Positions 34,585 through 46,190 are shown, numbered from the stretch's first letter. The stretch: DNA of 64,000 bases from Poa pratensis (GCA_947311845.1 CAMZMU010000117.1:74295042-74359041), one strand, 5' to 3'. Program-made: numbers and translations. The notes: generated by a model not told the origin, from the letters alone.

Positions 34585-34751
34585 GACAGCAGTCTTCTGC
34601 AAGGGGAGTTTCACGCTTCCAATCTCTTTACTTTGTTTTTGTCTTGCTTAGTTTATTTTATTTTATCTTGTTTGCTTTCAATTATCAAAAACACAAAAAA
34701 ATTAGTTACTTGCATTTAGTTTATTTTCAGTTTTGTTTTCTGTTAGTCGTC

Positions 34752-35159
34752 ATGTCTAGCCCTGTTCCAGTAGTAATGTCACCTGAAGAAGAGATCTTCA
34801 CTTTCAAGCAAGGGAGTGAGGAGAGTTTTAAAGATGCTTGGTCTAGAATATCTGAGTCCTATGCTAAAACTGAACCTAAAATGACTTTAAGCCTGCTTCT
34901 TAGTAGCTTTTATTTTGGTCTTGTTCTTTGCTATAGATATGCTTTAGATGCTGTGGTAGGAGGAGATTTCCTTCGTTATGATGGGGATCAAGCTTTTAAT
35001 GCTATAAAAAAATTGATTACAATTTCTGGCTCCCCAATCACTAAAATTGATTTGGCTTTGACAAGCATAAGCGATAGACTTAACGCTCTTGAAACGAACA
35101 TATCTGGTCTAAAGAAGGGTATAATCAGATTCGTGAACATTATGATAATGTGCCAGTAA
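34752..35159 (+). pseudogene. Mini-gag ORF of the non-autonomous element
   Basis: Opens with ATG at 34752. SPEEEIFTFKQGSEESFKDA and FYFGLVLCYRYALDAVVGGD match, at reduced length, the Athila-type gag pattern FTFKQG..ES...AW and FY.GL......LDA..GG. About 135 codons remain of a usual several hundred. No zinc knuckle is seen. The end is probably shifted relative to the next ORF, which continues the coding order. The related ORF at 59397 has the same boundaries, so the reduction predates the split of the two elements. Confidence 0.65.
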
Positions 35160-35175
35160 ATTTTGAACCATCGGG

Positions 35176-35610
35176 ATGGATTCCTCAGTAAAAGTTGTTA
35201 TAAATGGTGAAACTTTTCATTCTCGCTGTGATATTATGTCTGAATTCTGTTTAATGCCCAAGAATATTTATGATTCCTTAAATCTTTGGGAGCTTTCCAA
35301 ATGCGAAGATTGTATAACTTTGGGTGATAATACTATTAAATTACCAAGGGGAGTAGCTGAAGGAGTATTTACAAAACTCTTAGGGATAACAATATCTATT
35401 GATTATCTTGTCATTGAATGTGCAGGAGTAGGACAAATTACGCTTGGAAGGTCCCTGTTGAAACGCTTTGGAGCAATAATAGATGTGGGCCAAGGCACTA
35501 TGAATTTCGCCTCTTCACCTATGTGTAACCAAGTATTTCCTAAAGATAAAGGTAAAGGTAAGAGAGCTAAGCGTAAGAATGTTGATGCTTCTTCACTTGG
35601 TAATACTTGA
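35176..35610 (+). pseudogene. Degenerate retropepsin-like ORF
   Basis: Carries the retrotransposon protease fold pattern: INGETFHSRCDIMSEFCLMP, YDSLNLWELSKCEDCITLGD, then QITLGRSLLKRFGAIIDVGQ. In Athila/Ty3 relatives the first motif reads CDLGASVSLMP; here the Gly after the catalytic Asp is replaced (DIM), so activity is unlikely. The C-terminus is Lys-rich (KDKGKGKRAKRKN). A small frameshift near 35190 separates it from the gag-like frame; the related ORF at 59741-60253 reads through (PSGWVPSLKISIDG). Confidence 0.65.
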
Positions 35611-36253
35611 TGCATGCTTTGTGCCTAGCTAAAAGGCGTTAAAGAAAAGCGCTTATGGGAGGCAACCCATTTTATTTTTCTGCAATTTTTCTTTTATTGA
35701 GTCAAGGAGTTTGTTTACTTCTGTAGCAACTCCTTTGTATCTTTATTTTCTCGCATTGTTGTGCCAAGAGTAGCCTCTAATGATAAGATGATGCTTAATT
35801 TTGATTGCTGCGCAGAAACAGATTTTTGCTGTTCACTGTACGAAATTCCTAAAATCACCAGATTGTTAAAAAATCTGAAATTTTTGTGCGTAATCTTTAT
35901 GAATGTCTGAAACTTTCATTAGTTCAGAGTTTCTCGATCTGAGCGTCGTAAGTGCCTCGAAAAAATTCGTCTTTGCGGACTGTTCTGTTTTAGACAGATT
36001 ATGCCTTTTTATTTTTCGCATTCTCTCTTTTACTAGTGTTGAGTGAAATTCTTTTTTGGGTGGAAGAGCTTCACATAACATCAGTGGCTGTAGCTAATGT
36101 TTAAAGTAACAAATCATATTGCGTCTTTACAGAACATGTGAATTTTTTTATGCACTAACCCTCTAATGAGATCTACTTTGAGTTTGGTGTGACGGAAGTT
36201 TTCAAGGGTCAAGAGAGAAGGATGATATAATAGGATCAAGAAGAGTGAAGAGC

Positions 36254-36340
36254 TTAAGCTTGGGGAGGCTCCCATGGATCTCCCCAGCATATTTCAAGAA
36301 GACTCAAGCGTCTAAGCTTGGGGATGCCCAAGGCATCCCC
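36254..36340 (+). promoter_or_regulatory. Paired PPT-like tracts with hairpins
   Basis: Ttaagcttggggagg (36254) and ctaagcttggggatgcc (36312) are copies of the 3' PPT-like tract at 38256-38271. The second begins a perfect 9-bp stem GGGGATGCC/GGCATCCCC (36320-36328 with 36332-36340); the first can form GGGGAG/CTCCCC. An equivalent pair is at 60908-60988. Confidence 0.6.
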
Positions 36341-38271
36341 TTCTTCATCGTCAAAATTATCAGGTCATCTCTAGTGAAACTATATTTTAATTCTTTCACA
36401 TCATATGTGCTTTTCTTGGAGCGTCTGTGTGCTTTTTATTTTCAGTATTGCATTTTATTTTCAATAAAGCTTGACTGGACCCTAGCATTCTTGATTGGGA
36501 GAGAGACACGCTCCGCTTTTTCATGAGAATACTCCTATTCTTCACTTATATTTGTTGAGTATTCATATCTAGCGCTGTTCAGCTTTTAGCTCTTGTTTTC
36601 ATGTATCTCTTGTCAGAGCTATTAGCTTTCTTTTGTAGAAAGTACTCTCTTGCTTCACTTATATTTGTTTGGAGAGTTGATGAAATAAATTGATTGGTGT
36701 TTGGTTGGTTCAGAAAATGTTGCATGTGGTAATTGGTATAAGGAAAAACTTGCTTAATCTTGTAGATCACTAAAATGGATAACTTGATGCTTGTCAATTG
36801 TTTTGAGTTAACAAGTAGATCATGATTAAATTGTGCATCACATGAGTTAAGCCTATTAGTGAAGAACTACCGTAAAGCTTGTTGAAAATTTGGTTTGCAT
36901 CAGTGGTACTCTAAGGTCTAGATATTTTCTAATAACAGGGTTTGGTTAACAAGGAAGACGGTATGAAGTCTTATAACGTTTGCAATATGTTTGTCATATA
37001 AAACTTGGTGTACGGGTTGATATTCTTGTTTGCTTACATAACCTTGCTAGCCTAAACTCTGTACTGAGAGGGAATGCTTCTCGTGCATCCAAATCCTTGA
37101 GCCAAAATCCATGCCATTTGTGTCCACCATAACTACCTATATGTGGTATTTCCTTGCCACTCCAAGTAAATTTTTCATGTGCTACCTTTAAATTATTCAA
37201 AATGTTATTATTCCCTTTTTGTGTCAATGTTTACTAGCTCATGAGGAATTAGTGTGGTTATTCTTTATTCTATTTGTCGAGTGGACTTTTACACCTGGAC
37301 TAGTGGCATATACATCCGCTTATCCAATAACTTGCAAAAAGAGCTGGCAACGGGGTGCCCAGTCCCAATTAATTACAACTTTAACCAATTAATTCTCTTC
37401 ACACTTTTGCCCTGATTCATCAGTAAGCAATGACAAACAGTGAAATACCTGAATGTGTGTAAACCAAAGAGAAAGAGGGATGATCTGCCTTGCTGGTAGA
37501 AATAACGTCCTTCATGGGAGCCGCTCTTAAAAGTCCGTTCGACAGGTAGAATACTGTTCTCACCCGCTACCATTCGTTGACAATTAACAAACACCTCTCA
37601 AAAATAGATACTCCTCCATGGTATGTGATTGATGGAAGGCACCCGAGGATTCGGTTAGCCATGGCTTGTGTTAGCAAGGTTGGGAGGAGTATCAAATATT
37701 TTATGCAATCTCTATATGCTTTCAAAAACCTAAAAGCTCTAGCACATGATTTAATCCCTGCTTCCCTCTGCGAAGGGCCTTTCTTTTACTTTTATGTTGA
37801 GTCAGTTTTCCTATTCTTTCTGTCTTCCACAAGCAAACACTAGTGTCAATTTTGTTACAACATGCGTTATATGCAATGTATTGGACTTGTTATACTACTT
37901 TGTGTTGACAATATCCATGAGATAAATATGTTGAAAGTTGAAGCAAATGCTGAAACTAAATTCTTCCTTTGTGTTGATTAAATACCTTTTATTAGAAACT
38001 ATTGCTTTATGAGTTAACACTTATGCAAAACTGTTTGATGCTTGTCTCGAAAGTACTATTCATGAAAACGTTTAGCTTGTGTGATTCATTGTTTACTCAT
38101 TATCTATTTGATAGCAAATTATAGACCATTGACTTGGATCACTTCATTCATTTACATGTGCCTTGCAATATTATATGATCAAGATTATGATAGTAGCATG
38201 TCACCTCAAAAATTATCTTGTTTTTATCGTTTACCTACTCGAGGACGAGTAGGAACTAAGCTTGGGGATGC

Positions 38272-39865
38272 TGATACGTCTCAAACGTATCTATAATTTT
38301 TGATGTTCCATGCTTGTTTTATACCAATTGCTACATGTTTTGCATCTACTTTATATCACTTTTATACATTTTTTGGGACTAACCTATTAACAAGATGCCG
38401 AAGTGCCAGTTCCTGTTTTCTGCTGTTTTTGTATTCCAGAAAAGCTAGTCTGGAAATATTCTCGGAATTGGACGAAACTACACGGGTCCCTATTTTACCA
38501 GAACTCACTGACGGACCAAAGAGGCACGGAGAGGAGCCACGTGGGCCCCACACGGCCAGGGCGCGGGCCCCCCTCTGCCGCGCCCTGGGGTGGTGTGGGC
38601 CCCACGGGCCTCTCCAGCCGCCGCCCTTTCGCCTACTTATTCCCCCCGACGCGAAAACCCTAAGTACCTGAGCAAATATCCACGAAAAGTTCCAGAGACG
38701 CCGCCGTCGTCAACCCTAGCTCGGGAGGGTTCAGAACCTCTTCCCGGCACCCTGCCGGAGAGGGGAATCGTCACCGGAGGCTTCTACATCGCCATGCCTG
38801 CCTCCGGAGTGATGCGTGAGTAGTTCATCCTTGGACTACGGGTCCATAGCAGTAGCTAGATGGTTGTCTCTCCACTTTGTGCCATCATGTTTAGATCTTG
38901 TGAGCTGCCCTACATGATCAAGATCATATTATTGTAATGCTACATGTTGTGTTTGCTGGGATCCGATGAATATTGAATATTATGTCAAGTTGATTATCAA
39001 TCTATCTTATATGTTATTTAAGATCTTGCATGCTTTCCGTTACTCGTAGATGCTTTGGCCAAGTAGATGCTTGTAACTCCAAGAGAGAGTATTTATGCTA
39101 GATAGTGGGTTCATGTCTCCGTTTAACCTGGGACAGTGACAGAAAGTTCTAAGGTTGTGGATGTGCTGTTGCCACTAGGGATAACCTAACGATGCTATGT
39201 CCACGGACATATGTGTTTGTTTACATTACGCACTTTACTTAATGCAATTATCCGTTGCTTGCAACTTAATACCAATGGGGACTCGGATGACAACCCGGCG
39301 GTGGATTATTAGTCATAGATGCTGTTGGATAACGATCTATGTATTATGTCGTAATGCCCAATTAAATATCATAGTAGTCAACATGTCATGTATATGCATT
39401 GTCATGCGCTCACTATTCGTCAATTGCCCAGCTGTAATTTGTTCACCCAACATGTTAGTTATCTTTTATGGAGAGACACCACTAGTGAACTGTGGACCCC
39501 GGTCCATTCTTTTACACTGATTAAACAACCACAAACTGCAAACTGTTCCTTTTTCATTCTCTGCAATTTAATACTCATTTTCCACACCATACGTTTAATC
39601 CTTTGTTTTCAGCAAGCCAGTGAGATTGACAACCTCACTGTTTCGTTGGGGCAAAGTAGTTTGATTGTGTTGTGTGCAGATTCCACGTCAACAGTCCAGA
39701 CTCCCATCAACAACACTATTTTTCTGGCGCCGTTGACAACCTTCTGAAGAGTTGCTGCTCCTACTGGTTCGATAACCTTGGTTTCTTTCTGAGGGAAAAC
39801 TTGCTGCTGACTACATCATACCTTCCTCTTGGGGTCTCCCAACGAACGTGTGTTTCACGTCATCA
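38272..39865 (+). repeat. 3' LTR (1594 bp)
   Basis: Follows ctaagcttggggatgc and ends CACGTCATCA, then the aacag target duplication. Confidence 0.95.
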
Positions 39866-40350
39866 AACAGCAACGCGTCGTCATGCACGACCGACACCGA
39901 GAACCCCACCGCCGGCGAAATACTTTGGAATGCGACAAGTGGCACCACTTTGTCGCCTTGCCCGCGATGTTCTGTCCAAACCCGCTCCATTGCCATCTTT
40001 ACCGACTAGGTCCTTTCATAATATAGGCAAGTCGGGGAAATCCATATTAACTACCGCCATTGGCAACACTAGAAAGGTTCCTGACAATGATGCCTCAATG
40101 AAGGGAATGGCGTGTGAGCACCGCCATGAACCACACATGCCCACAGAATCAATGCATGGCTAAATGTTTTTTCTTGTAATCCTCGGTCGACCGAGAATTT
40201 CTTAACTCCAAGCCGGCCCTTAGAACCGTCAGTCCAATGGTAAGATCCATGTAAGAATTTACATTTTTTTGAACTCTAAGAAGAAGCGCCTCATTCTTTT
40301 ATATCAAGAAACAAAATTTTATGTCATATACCTTTAAGATTTATAAAGAA
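39866..40350 (+). repeat. Segmental duplication flank, copy B1
   Basis: Continues copy A from 22976 (aacagcaacgcgtcg) to ...ttataaagaa (copy A about 23461). It shares atatacctttaag with copy B2 where copy A has atactttaag. Confidence 0.85.
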
Positions 40351-41155
40351 CTAGCTAAGTAGCCCGCGCATTTGCGCGGCTAGATTTACCTTGTATTATC
40401 ATTTTATATTACTCTGTATTGTCATTTTATGTTGGACTTATTTTCTCCCACTTATCTATTTCATAATGAAATATTGAACAATTTATTATTTGCACTATGT
40501 ACTGTTATACTCCTTGCGTCTCAAATTCTAAGGCATCATTAAACAAAATAGTTATGTAGGTATTCTATTGACTAAAGTTAGTAGACAGAATAAAGTAAGT
40601 AAGCGATATATCCAATTTTATCCACAAGTCTGGGTATCGACGGATATCCGACCTACCGGGTAAGGGTATGGAGGGATGGTTACGCCCACAGAATTCACGG
40701 GGCGGATATCCTCTAACTCATGGGGCTGGCACGGGTAAAGGTATCGCTCCACGGATGTCCAACGGATACCCGGATGACCCACATGTCAGCGACATGAGAT
40801 GTGCCTAGGCCCAGATCCCCGTTTCATTCAGGCCCAGCTCAGCTAAAAGGCCAAAAGGCCCAACCAAATGGCCTAGGCTAACGAGCAAGGCTAATTATTG
40901 TTGATATTGCTACTGAAATGTTGCTATGGTGTTGAAATGCTGCTAAAATGCTGTCAAACTGTTGTTGTAGTGTTGTTGTTATGCTGAATGTTGTTATCCT
41001 GATGTACTTAGTATGTAAACCAATTGATATCCATGGATACCCGGATATCCGGCGGGTTTCGATTTGGGGCGACATCCATGCCCACGGATATCTTTGTGGG
41101 CGGGCTAAGGTGAGGCTGATGGACATGGATTTGGATTTGATTTGGATCTGGCATA
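40351..41155. other. Unidentified 0.8-kb insert between flank copies B1 and B2
   Basis: Begins ctagctaagtagcccgcgca then ttgcgcgg, a motif I associate with grass mobile-element ends but cannot name. Contains a Stowaway-like start (ctccttgcgtctcaaattct, 40511). Further in are several ggatatcc/acggatgtcc motifs (40640-40770 and 41030-41095) and a tgttgttg-rich tract. It may be a composite of hAT- or MITE-like pieces. No coding region. Confidence 0.4.
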
Positions 41156-41809
41156 TCTGTCCAAACCCGCTCCATTGCCATCCTTACCGACTAGGTCCTT
41201 TCATAATATAGGCAAGTCGGGAAATCCATATTAACTACCGCCATTGGCAACACTAGAAAGGTTCCTGACAATGATGCCTCAATGAAGGGAATGGCGTGTG
41301 AGCACCGCCATGAACCACACACGCCCACAGAATCAATGCATGGCTAAATGTTTTTTTCTTGTAATCCTCGGTCGACCGAGAATTTCTTAACTCCAAGCCG
41401 GCCCTTAGAACCGTCAGTCCAATGGTAAGATCCATGTAAGAATTTACATTTTTTGAACTCTAAGAAGAAGCGCCTCATTCTTTTATATCATAGAAACAGA
41501 ATTTTATATCATATACCTTTAAGATTTATAAAGAATTTGTGAAATCGATCGAGATCTAGTTAAATCTCTGTGGACGTACGGAGACTTAGGCACTCTATTT
41601 TCTTTTCGAAATTAAGGCACTCAGAGAAGATACGAGATATCATGAGATTGCCACTATTCAGACGTCTTTTCAGACGTAGAGATACATGTTTGTCGGCGCA
41701 AGGAAAAGATTTATTGAGCTAGCAAGATACGAAGTTATTGCGATTTGCAGATGCATGCATGATCCATGGTTAGGCGCATTAACTGATTTCTCGTGGACGT
41801 GTTTCCATG
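41156..41809 (+). repeat. Segmental duplication flank, copy B2
   Basis: Matches copy A 23082-23731 and overlaps B1 for about 370 bp of copy A coordinates, so flank sequence is present twice in tandem around the 40351-41155 insert. It ends at gtttccatg, exactly where copy A also loses similarity. Confidence 0.85.
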
Positions 41810-42187
41810 CTTTCGAAGCGACCGAGGACGCCCATGCATTACGGTCCTCAGTTTCTTGGGCCGGCAACGCATGCACGCTGATGACCTTGTTGCTTGTGCC
41901 GTCAAGATTCGAGAACGGACGTCACGGATCACTCCAGAGTCGTCCAAGCTGGATATGCATATAAGCCTCGGCCGATTTTTGTAGCTTGACGCCATGGCCT
42001 TGCGACTTACTAGATCGTTGGTCGATTCGATCGGCAAATCGAAGTGGAGATGCCCATCACGCACGTATGTCATGGGACGGCTGCGAGAGTATAGCCCCTT
42101 CAACGGTGAAACACTCGGTTCACATTTCACAAAGGGAAGAATATCTCCTGCTAGATCTAGACACATATGTTATACTACTATCTTCTA
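41810..42187. other. Low-copy-looking sequence, no gene recognised
   Basis: Moderate GC, several short ORFs in all frames, none convincing. Confidence 0.4.
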
Positions 42188-42310
42188 CTCCATCCGTTTC
42201 AAATTACTTGACTTGAGTTTGTCCAAATACGGATGTATCTATACTTGTTTAGTGTCTAGATACATCCGTATTTGGACAAATCCAAGTCAATTAATTTGGA
42301 ACGGAGTGAG
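42188..42310. mobile_element. Stowaway-type MITE with near-perfect hairpin
   Basis: Ends ctccatccgtttcaaatta / taatttggaacggagtgag, flanked by TA on both sides. The interior gtccaaatacggatgtatct pairs with agatacatccgtatttggac, so the whole 123 bp folds into one hairpin. Confidence 0.9.
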
Positions 42311-42914
42311 TAGCTAGCTAGTGGCCGTAGATGTACCATCATGTGTTAGAAGCACATTTGTACTTTCAAGAACTTTCAAAACGCACATGTGTACGGCTAC
42401 TGGCTAGGTTATTGTTAATTATCTTATCGGCCATCACATTCACATATCTGCACATATAATAGTACTAGAACGCACCGGCGTACCAAAGACCGCAGGAGGA
42501 TTGATTAACTTTTACTCCTCCGAAAGCCAGCCAAGAAAAGGATGGGAGTTGGGAGATGCTTAGATTTTGCGGATGATCATTGCCGTAATCAAACAAATTA
42601 TGTACTAGCTAATCAACCGGCCAGCTGACCGCCGATGAAGCTACCCTCTTGATATCACAGGCCCCGCATGTCGGCGACACAATCCGGGCGGCCCGGGCTG
42701 ATTGACTAATCCTGTGTTGCCCAAACTTGAGTGTTGCACAAAAGATAGGGGGAAAGATACGAGTTAGGTAGCCCAGATTGGCCATGGCATGGCGGCAGCT
42801 AAGCTTTGGTTTCCTACAGGCTACAGCTAGCTATCAACCGGTTTCTGCATGCCACCTTTTTTTCCTCTGTCGCCATGGATGTGGATCGCCGGCCAAACTG
42901 ACTACCAAGAGTCC
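42311..42914 (+). other. Upstream region of the xylanase-type gene
   Basis: No repeats or ORFs of note. It contains several gccggc/gctagc motifs and leads into the TATA box. Confidence 0.4.
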
Positions 42915-42922
42915 TATAAATT
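42915..42922 (+). promoter_or_regulatory. TATA box of the xylanase-type gene
   Basis: Tataaatt lies about 130 bases upstream of the ATG at 43047. The leader between them is CA/AC-rich (caacaacaacacaccagcag), typical of plant 5' UTRs. Confidence 0.55.
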
Positions 42923-43046
42923 GGCCACACTGCATGCCCATGCTGCCTCACTCACCACCCCAACAACAACACACCAGCAGCAGCATCAACAGCGGCAACG
43001 ATAACACGTTTCGCCTCATACGACGTCGTCCCTTCGCCCCATCGAC

Positions 43047-44653
43047 ATGGCATTCAATGAGGTATGTGCAGGGGGTGGATCTTTGAATTAAGCTAACCAC
43101 GATGCATCATGTTTAAGTTCCCCTGATCGATGATGTTCCATGCTTAGTCTATGTAAGTAAGGCTACAAAAGTTTTTCGACCCTGATGCCCTTGCATCAGG
43201 GTGAGCCCAAGTAGCTCCGCCCCTGGGTATGTGATCAGCTGTTGTCATTCCTATCTTAGGATTACAATCTACATGCACATGATGTTTTCCATGGATCTCC
43301 TTAAAATTAAATGTTTTCCCTGGATGAAAGCTTGGAAAAAAAGGGCATGGGCTATATGTGTCCAGTGGTGTACGTGTACGTAGCTCGTGCAATAGCTAGA
43401 GTCGTGCAAATTTGAAGGTTGGTCGAAAAATCCCCACAGTTTCGCCGCCCGCGTGAACTTGCTAGACGAAATGTGGGTTCCAAGTAATGTTCAAGCATGT
43501 TCACTTCTTCCGCCGCCCATTGTTTTCCAAACCAAATCGATTCCCATCTTTGAAGCCAAGCAACTGGTCGAGCAAGCTAAGCTAGTTAACACATGTCGTG
43601 CGTGCATTGCATGGCTGTCCGATCCCGACAAGAACATGGCATCAGATGGCTAGGATTTCTCCAACCACATCGACACATTGCAAGGGAAAGCCTGCACAGC
43701 GTGCACGATAAAAAGAATTTATTTTTCTTTCTTTCCCAAAAGCCACCGTGCACGACATGCTTCTCAAAGTTCTCTGGGATAATAATGTGTACAAACTCTG
43801 TGCTCGTGTGTTCCGTTGGAATGAATGTATGTTCGTGGGTGCGTGCGTGTATGTGCAGGAGGAGGTGGCGCTGGCGATGAAGATAATGGCGGACGGCGGC
43901 AACAACACGGACGAACAGGCGGCGGCCAGCGCCGTGAAGATGACGGAGGAGGAGGAGAAAGAGGAGGAGGCCCACGCCGTGAACCTGCTCTGGTTCGGCG
44001 GCTCGAAGAAGGACGAGGGCGACCTGTCAGGGTGGGCGGCGGCTGGCTCGAGCACGCTGTCCGCGCACAGCGATCCGGCGCCACCCCCGCTTTCGGCCAC
44101 GGCGGAGGACGTGCCGGGCGAGTGCAAGCAGAAGCCGAGCGGCCGGTACGTCCTCGCCGCGCGCCGCACGGACGAGAAGGACGGGCTCTCCCGGGAGATC
44201 TCGCAGAAGCCGAAGGCCAAGGTCACGTACCGTGTGGCCGGGTGGGTCTCCGTGGAGGGCGGCCCGGCCGGCGCGGACGGCGGGCACCCCGTGCACGTGG
44301 AGATGCGCACGGGGGAGGGATTGGCCGTCGGCGGTGGCGTTGTGCTGGCGGTGCCGGGGAAGTGGGCCGAGATCAAGGGCGCGTTCCGGGTCGACGAGCA
44401 GCCGCGCCGCGCCGAGGTGTACGTGCACGGACCGCCGGCCGGGGTGGACATCAAGGTAATGGACCTGCGCGTGTGCGCCGTGGACAGGGTCGCCAGGCTG
44501 AGGCACCTCAGGAAGAAGACGGACAAGGTGCGGAAGCGCGACGTGGTGCTCAACTTCAAGCCCCGGTTGTCGGGCGCCGCCGCGAACGACGACCCGGCGG
44601 CGAGCGTTCAAAGCATCGTGAGGCAAAGAGACTTGGACAGCTCGTCACATTGA
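43047..44653 (+). CDS. GH10 endo-1,4-beta-xylanase-type gene, N-terminal/CBM part only
   Basis: Exon 1 43047-43061 (MAFNE), intron 43062-43858 (gtatgt...tgcag), exon 2 43859-44653, in frame; about 269 residues. The N-terminus is acidic; residues from about 110 match the region preceding the catalytic domain of grass xylanases: RYVLAARRTDEKDGLSR, KAKVTYRVAGWVSVEG, GKWAEIKGAFRVDEQPRRAE, GPPAGVDIKVMDLRVCAVDR, KKTDKVRKRDVVLNF (CBM22-like plus linker). GH10 xylanases cleave cell-wall arabinoxylan. The (beta/alpha)8 catalytic domain that should follow is missing: the frame ends 30 residues later and repeat-like DNA follows from about 44655. The product could bind but not cut xylan, or the gene is a truncated pseudogene. 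It has a TATA box and clean splice sites. Confidence 0.75.
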
Positions 44654-44796
44654 GGGCACTCGCAGGTATCTGGGAGTCGGCACGTCTTGCTAGAGGCCGC
44701 TACCGACTAATGGCTTTGATCGAGAGATCACTGAGCTATGACCAGCTTACCGTGAGCCTGCAGGATCGCACACTTAAGAGAGTGGAGCTAGTCGGA

Positions 44797-45379
44797 TGTT
44801 GATCCTACTAACATAAGCCGGCAAGTAGGACTTGTACGGATAGGGACACCTGTCAAGTAGGGTTGGACCCATGTTGACTAGGGTTAGGGTTTTAGGACTG
44901 AGAGACACAAGTGTTGTGTGCCCTCACCTACTCCCTATATAAAGGTTGGTGGAGGGGCGGCGGAAAGACACAAGTGACAGACCCGCAGGCTTGAGGCCTT
45001 CCACCTTCCTGTCCCGCGGCGGCAGGACAGGGACTAGCATCTCCCCTGCTGCTGCTCCACCTTGTATGTGTGTGTGAGAGCAGAGGCACCATAGTTTTGG
45101 TGCTCGTCAGAGTAGGGCGGCGGAGTTGGAGGCGGAAGCAGGCGAGGTACACCGGAGCCGGCGGCGAAGCAGGTCCCAGGATCGAGCAGCACGCCGGAGC
45201 CGGACCAGTTGACGAGGAACAAGGACGGCACAGCTTCGACGCGCTTCCTCAGCTTCCGCATCTGCGCGTCAAGGGTAAGAACCGTGACCTCTGGCCATCG
45301 CCGGATCTTGGGTGGCGGCTAGCCGGAGTCTAGCCGGAAATTTTTGATTTTCCGGTCTAGCTCTGTGCGACGCCCAACA
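44797..45379 (+). mobile_element. LTR-like segment
   Basis: Starts TGTTGATCCTACTAACA after a purine-rich stretch (aagagagtggagctagtcgga) and could end ...CGCCCAACA at 45379. It has an internal TATA-like ctatataaagg at 44935. No second copy or primer site is in the window, so the boundaries are tentative. The 44654-44796 stretch would be the internal 3' end of the same element and may be what truncated the xylanase gene. Confidence 0.35.
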
Positions 45380-45910
45380 TGGAGAACGTAGCAGACAGGA
45401 TAAATATTTCAAGGATAATTCTCCTTGCGGCAACCATGAGAAAAAGAGCAAAATCGAACTGACGAAGTAAGATCTGAAAGACCATACCCACAAAATCTTA
45501 ATCTTTCAACACCACCGAAAATCACTTATTATAGACGATGCAATCTCCATTGACGTAGAGATCAAGAGAGGATGACTACCAAAACCCTAACCTAATCTTT
45601 TGGAGACAATACTTTTATTGAAAACTCCACCCATAGATCGGGTTCCCCACCCCTCCCGACGCCTGCGAGGCCGGCCGGAGGAGGGGGAACCGATCTATGG
45701 AGGAGGCTGTGGCTAGATCGAGATCGGGAGAGGTGGAGGCTGAGAGACCATCAAAAGATGCGTACCATCAATACTTAATATGGGGTGGTATATGCACGGA
45801 AAATCAATAATGGTTGCATCCGAGACATAGATAGACATGTTCTAGACCCCCGAGACACGGAGGAAAGGACCCTAGTACTGTTTGCGGGGAGTTGTAATAC
45901 CTGTGAGAAC
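45380..45910. other. Intergenic sequence, no gene recognised
   Basis: A GC-rich inverted pair gatcgggttccccacccctc / gagggggaaccgatctatgg (45637-45700) could form a hairpin. The rest is unremarkable. Confidence 0.4.
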
Positions 45911-46190
45911 CAACCTGTGGCTGGATGGTTCAGAGGGCAGTGGCATACCCAGCCCACCAGAGTTCAAACCCCAGATTTGACGTCTTAGTGTCTCATAAAA
46001 AGGCGGAATATTCTTTAGTGGGAGACGACATTTCCGTCGATAGCGAGACGCCTGTGGTGACTTCGTCAATCTCAAGAACCGCCGGAGATGCTCGGAGATG
46101 CTCATAGGGGTAGGGCGTGAGTGCGTGCTTCGTAGGGGTGAGTGTATACATGTATTTTGAGCATCTTCTTTTGTATTGGGTTTCGCAAAA
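45911..46190 (+). mobile_element. tRNA-derived SINE, Au-like
   Basis: Near the 5' end, ctggatggttcagagggcag and tggcatacccag lie at an A-box-like position. Gttcaaacccc at 45962-45972 fits the pol III B box (GTTCRANNC). Downstream blocks gtgggagacgacatttccgt, ggtgacttcgtcaatctcaa and tcataggggtagggcgtg resemble the body of the Triticeae Au SINE as I recall it. The 3' end is T-rich. Confidence 0.55.

Larger units (their letters stand above)
32896..39865 (+). mobile_element. Complete Athila-type non-autonomous LTR retrotransposon (6970 bp)
   Basis: Paired LTRs (32896-34490 and 38272-39865), a tRNA-Asp-type primer site (duplicated), a short gag-like ORF, a degenerate protease-like ORF, about 2.6 kb of non-coding DNA and a PPT-like tract. 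Comparison with copy A shows insertion into aacag: the right copy is intact (39866-39870) and the left reads aacg. There is no RT, RNase H or integrase, so it depends on another element. Layout and LTR start (TGATACGTCTCAAACGTATC) resemble Triticeae Athila-type families such as Sabrina or WHAM; the exact family was not checked. Confidence 0.9.

Noticed and set aside
40351..41155. LTR retrotransposon between B1 and B2
   Set aside because: No LTR pair, primer site or target duplication; left as an unidentified insert.
43642..44559. 305-codon minus-strand ORF
   Set aside because: Antisense of the same GC-rich exon; Ser/Pro-rich with no family features.
43825..44802. 325-codon plus-strand ORF overlapping the xylanase-type gene
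   Set aside because: Gly/Arg-rich shadow frame of GC-rich coding DNA; the frame with KAKVTYRVAGW and VRKRDVVL matches the xylanase family.
45911..46000. tRNA gene
   Set aside because: A- and B-box-like motifs are present but no cloverleaf; better explained as a tRNA-derived SINE.
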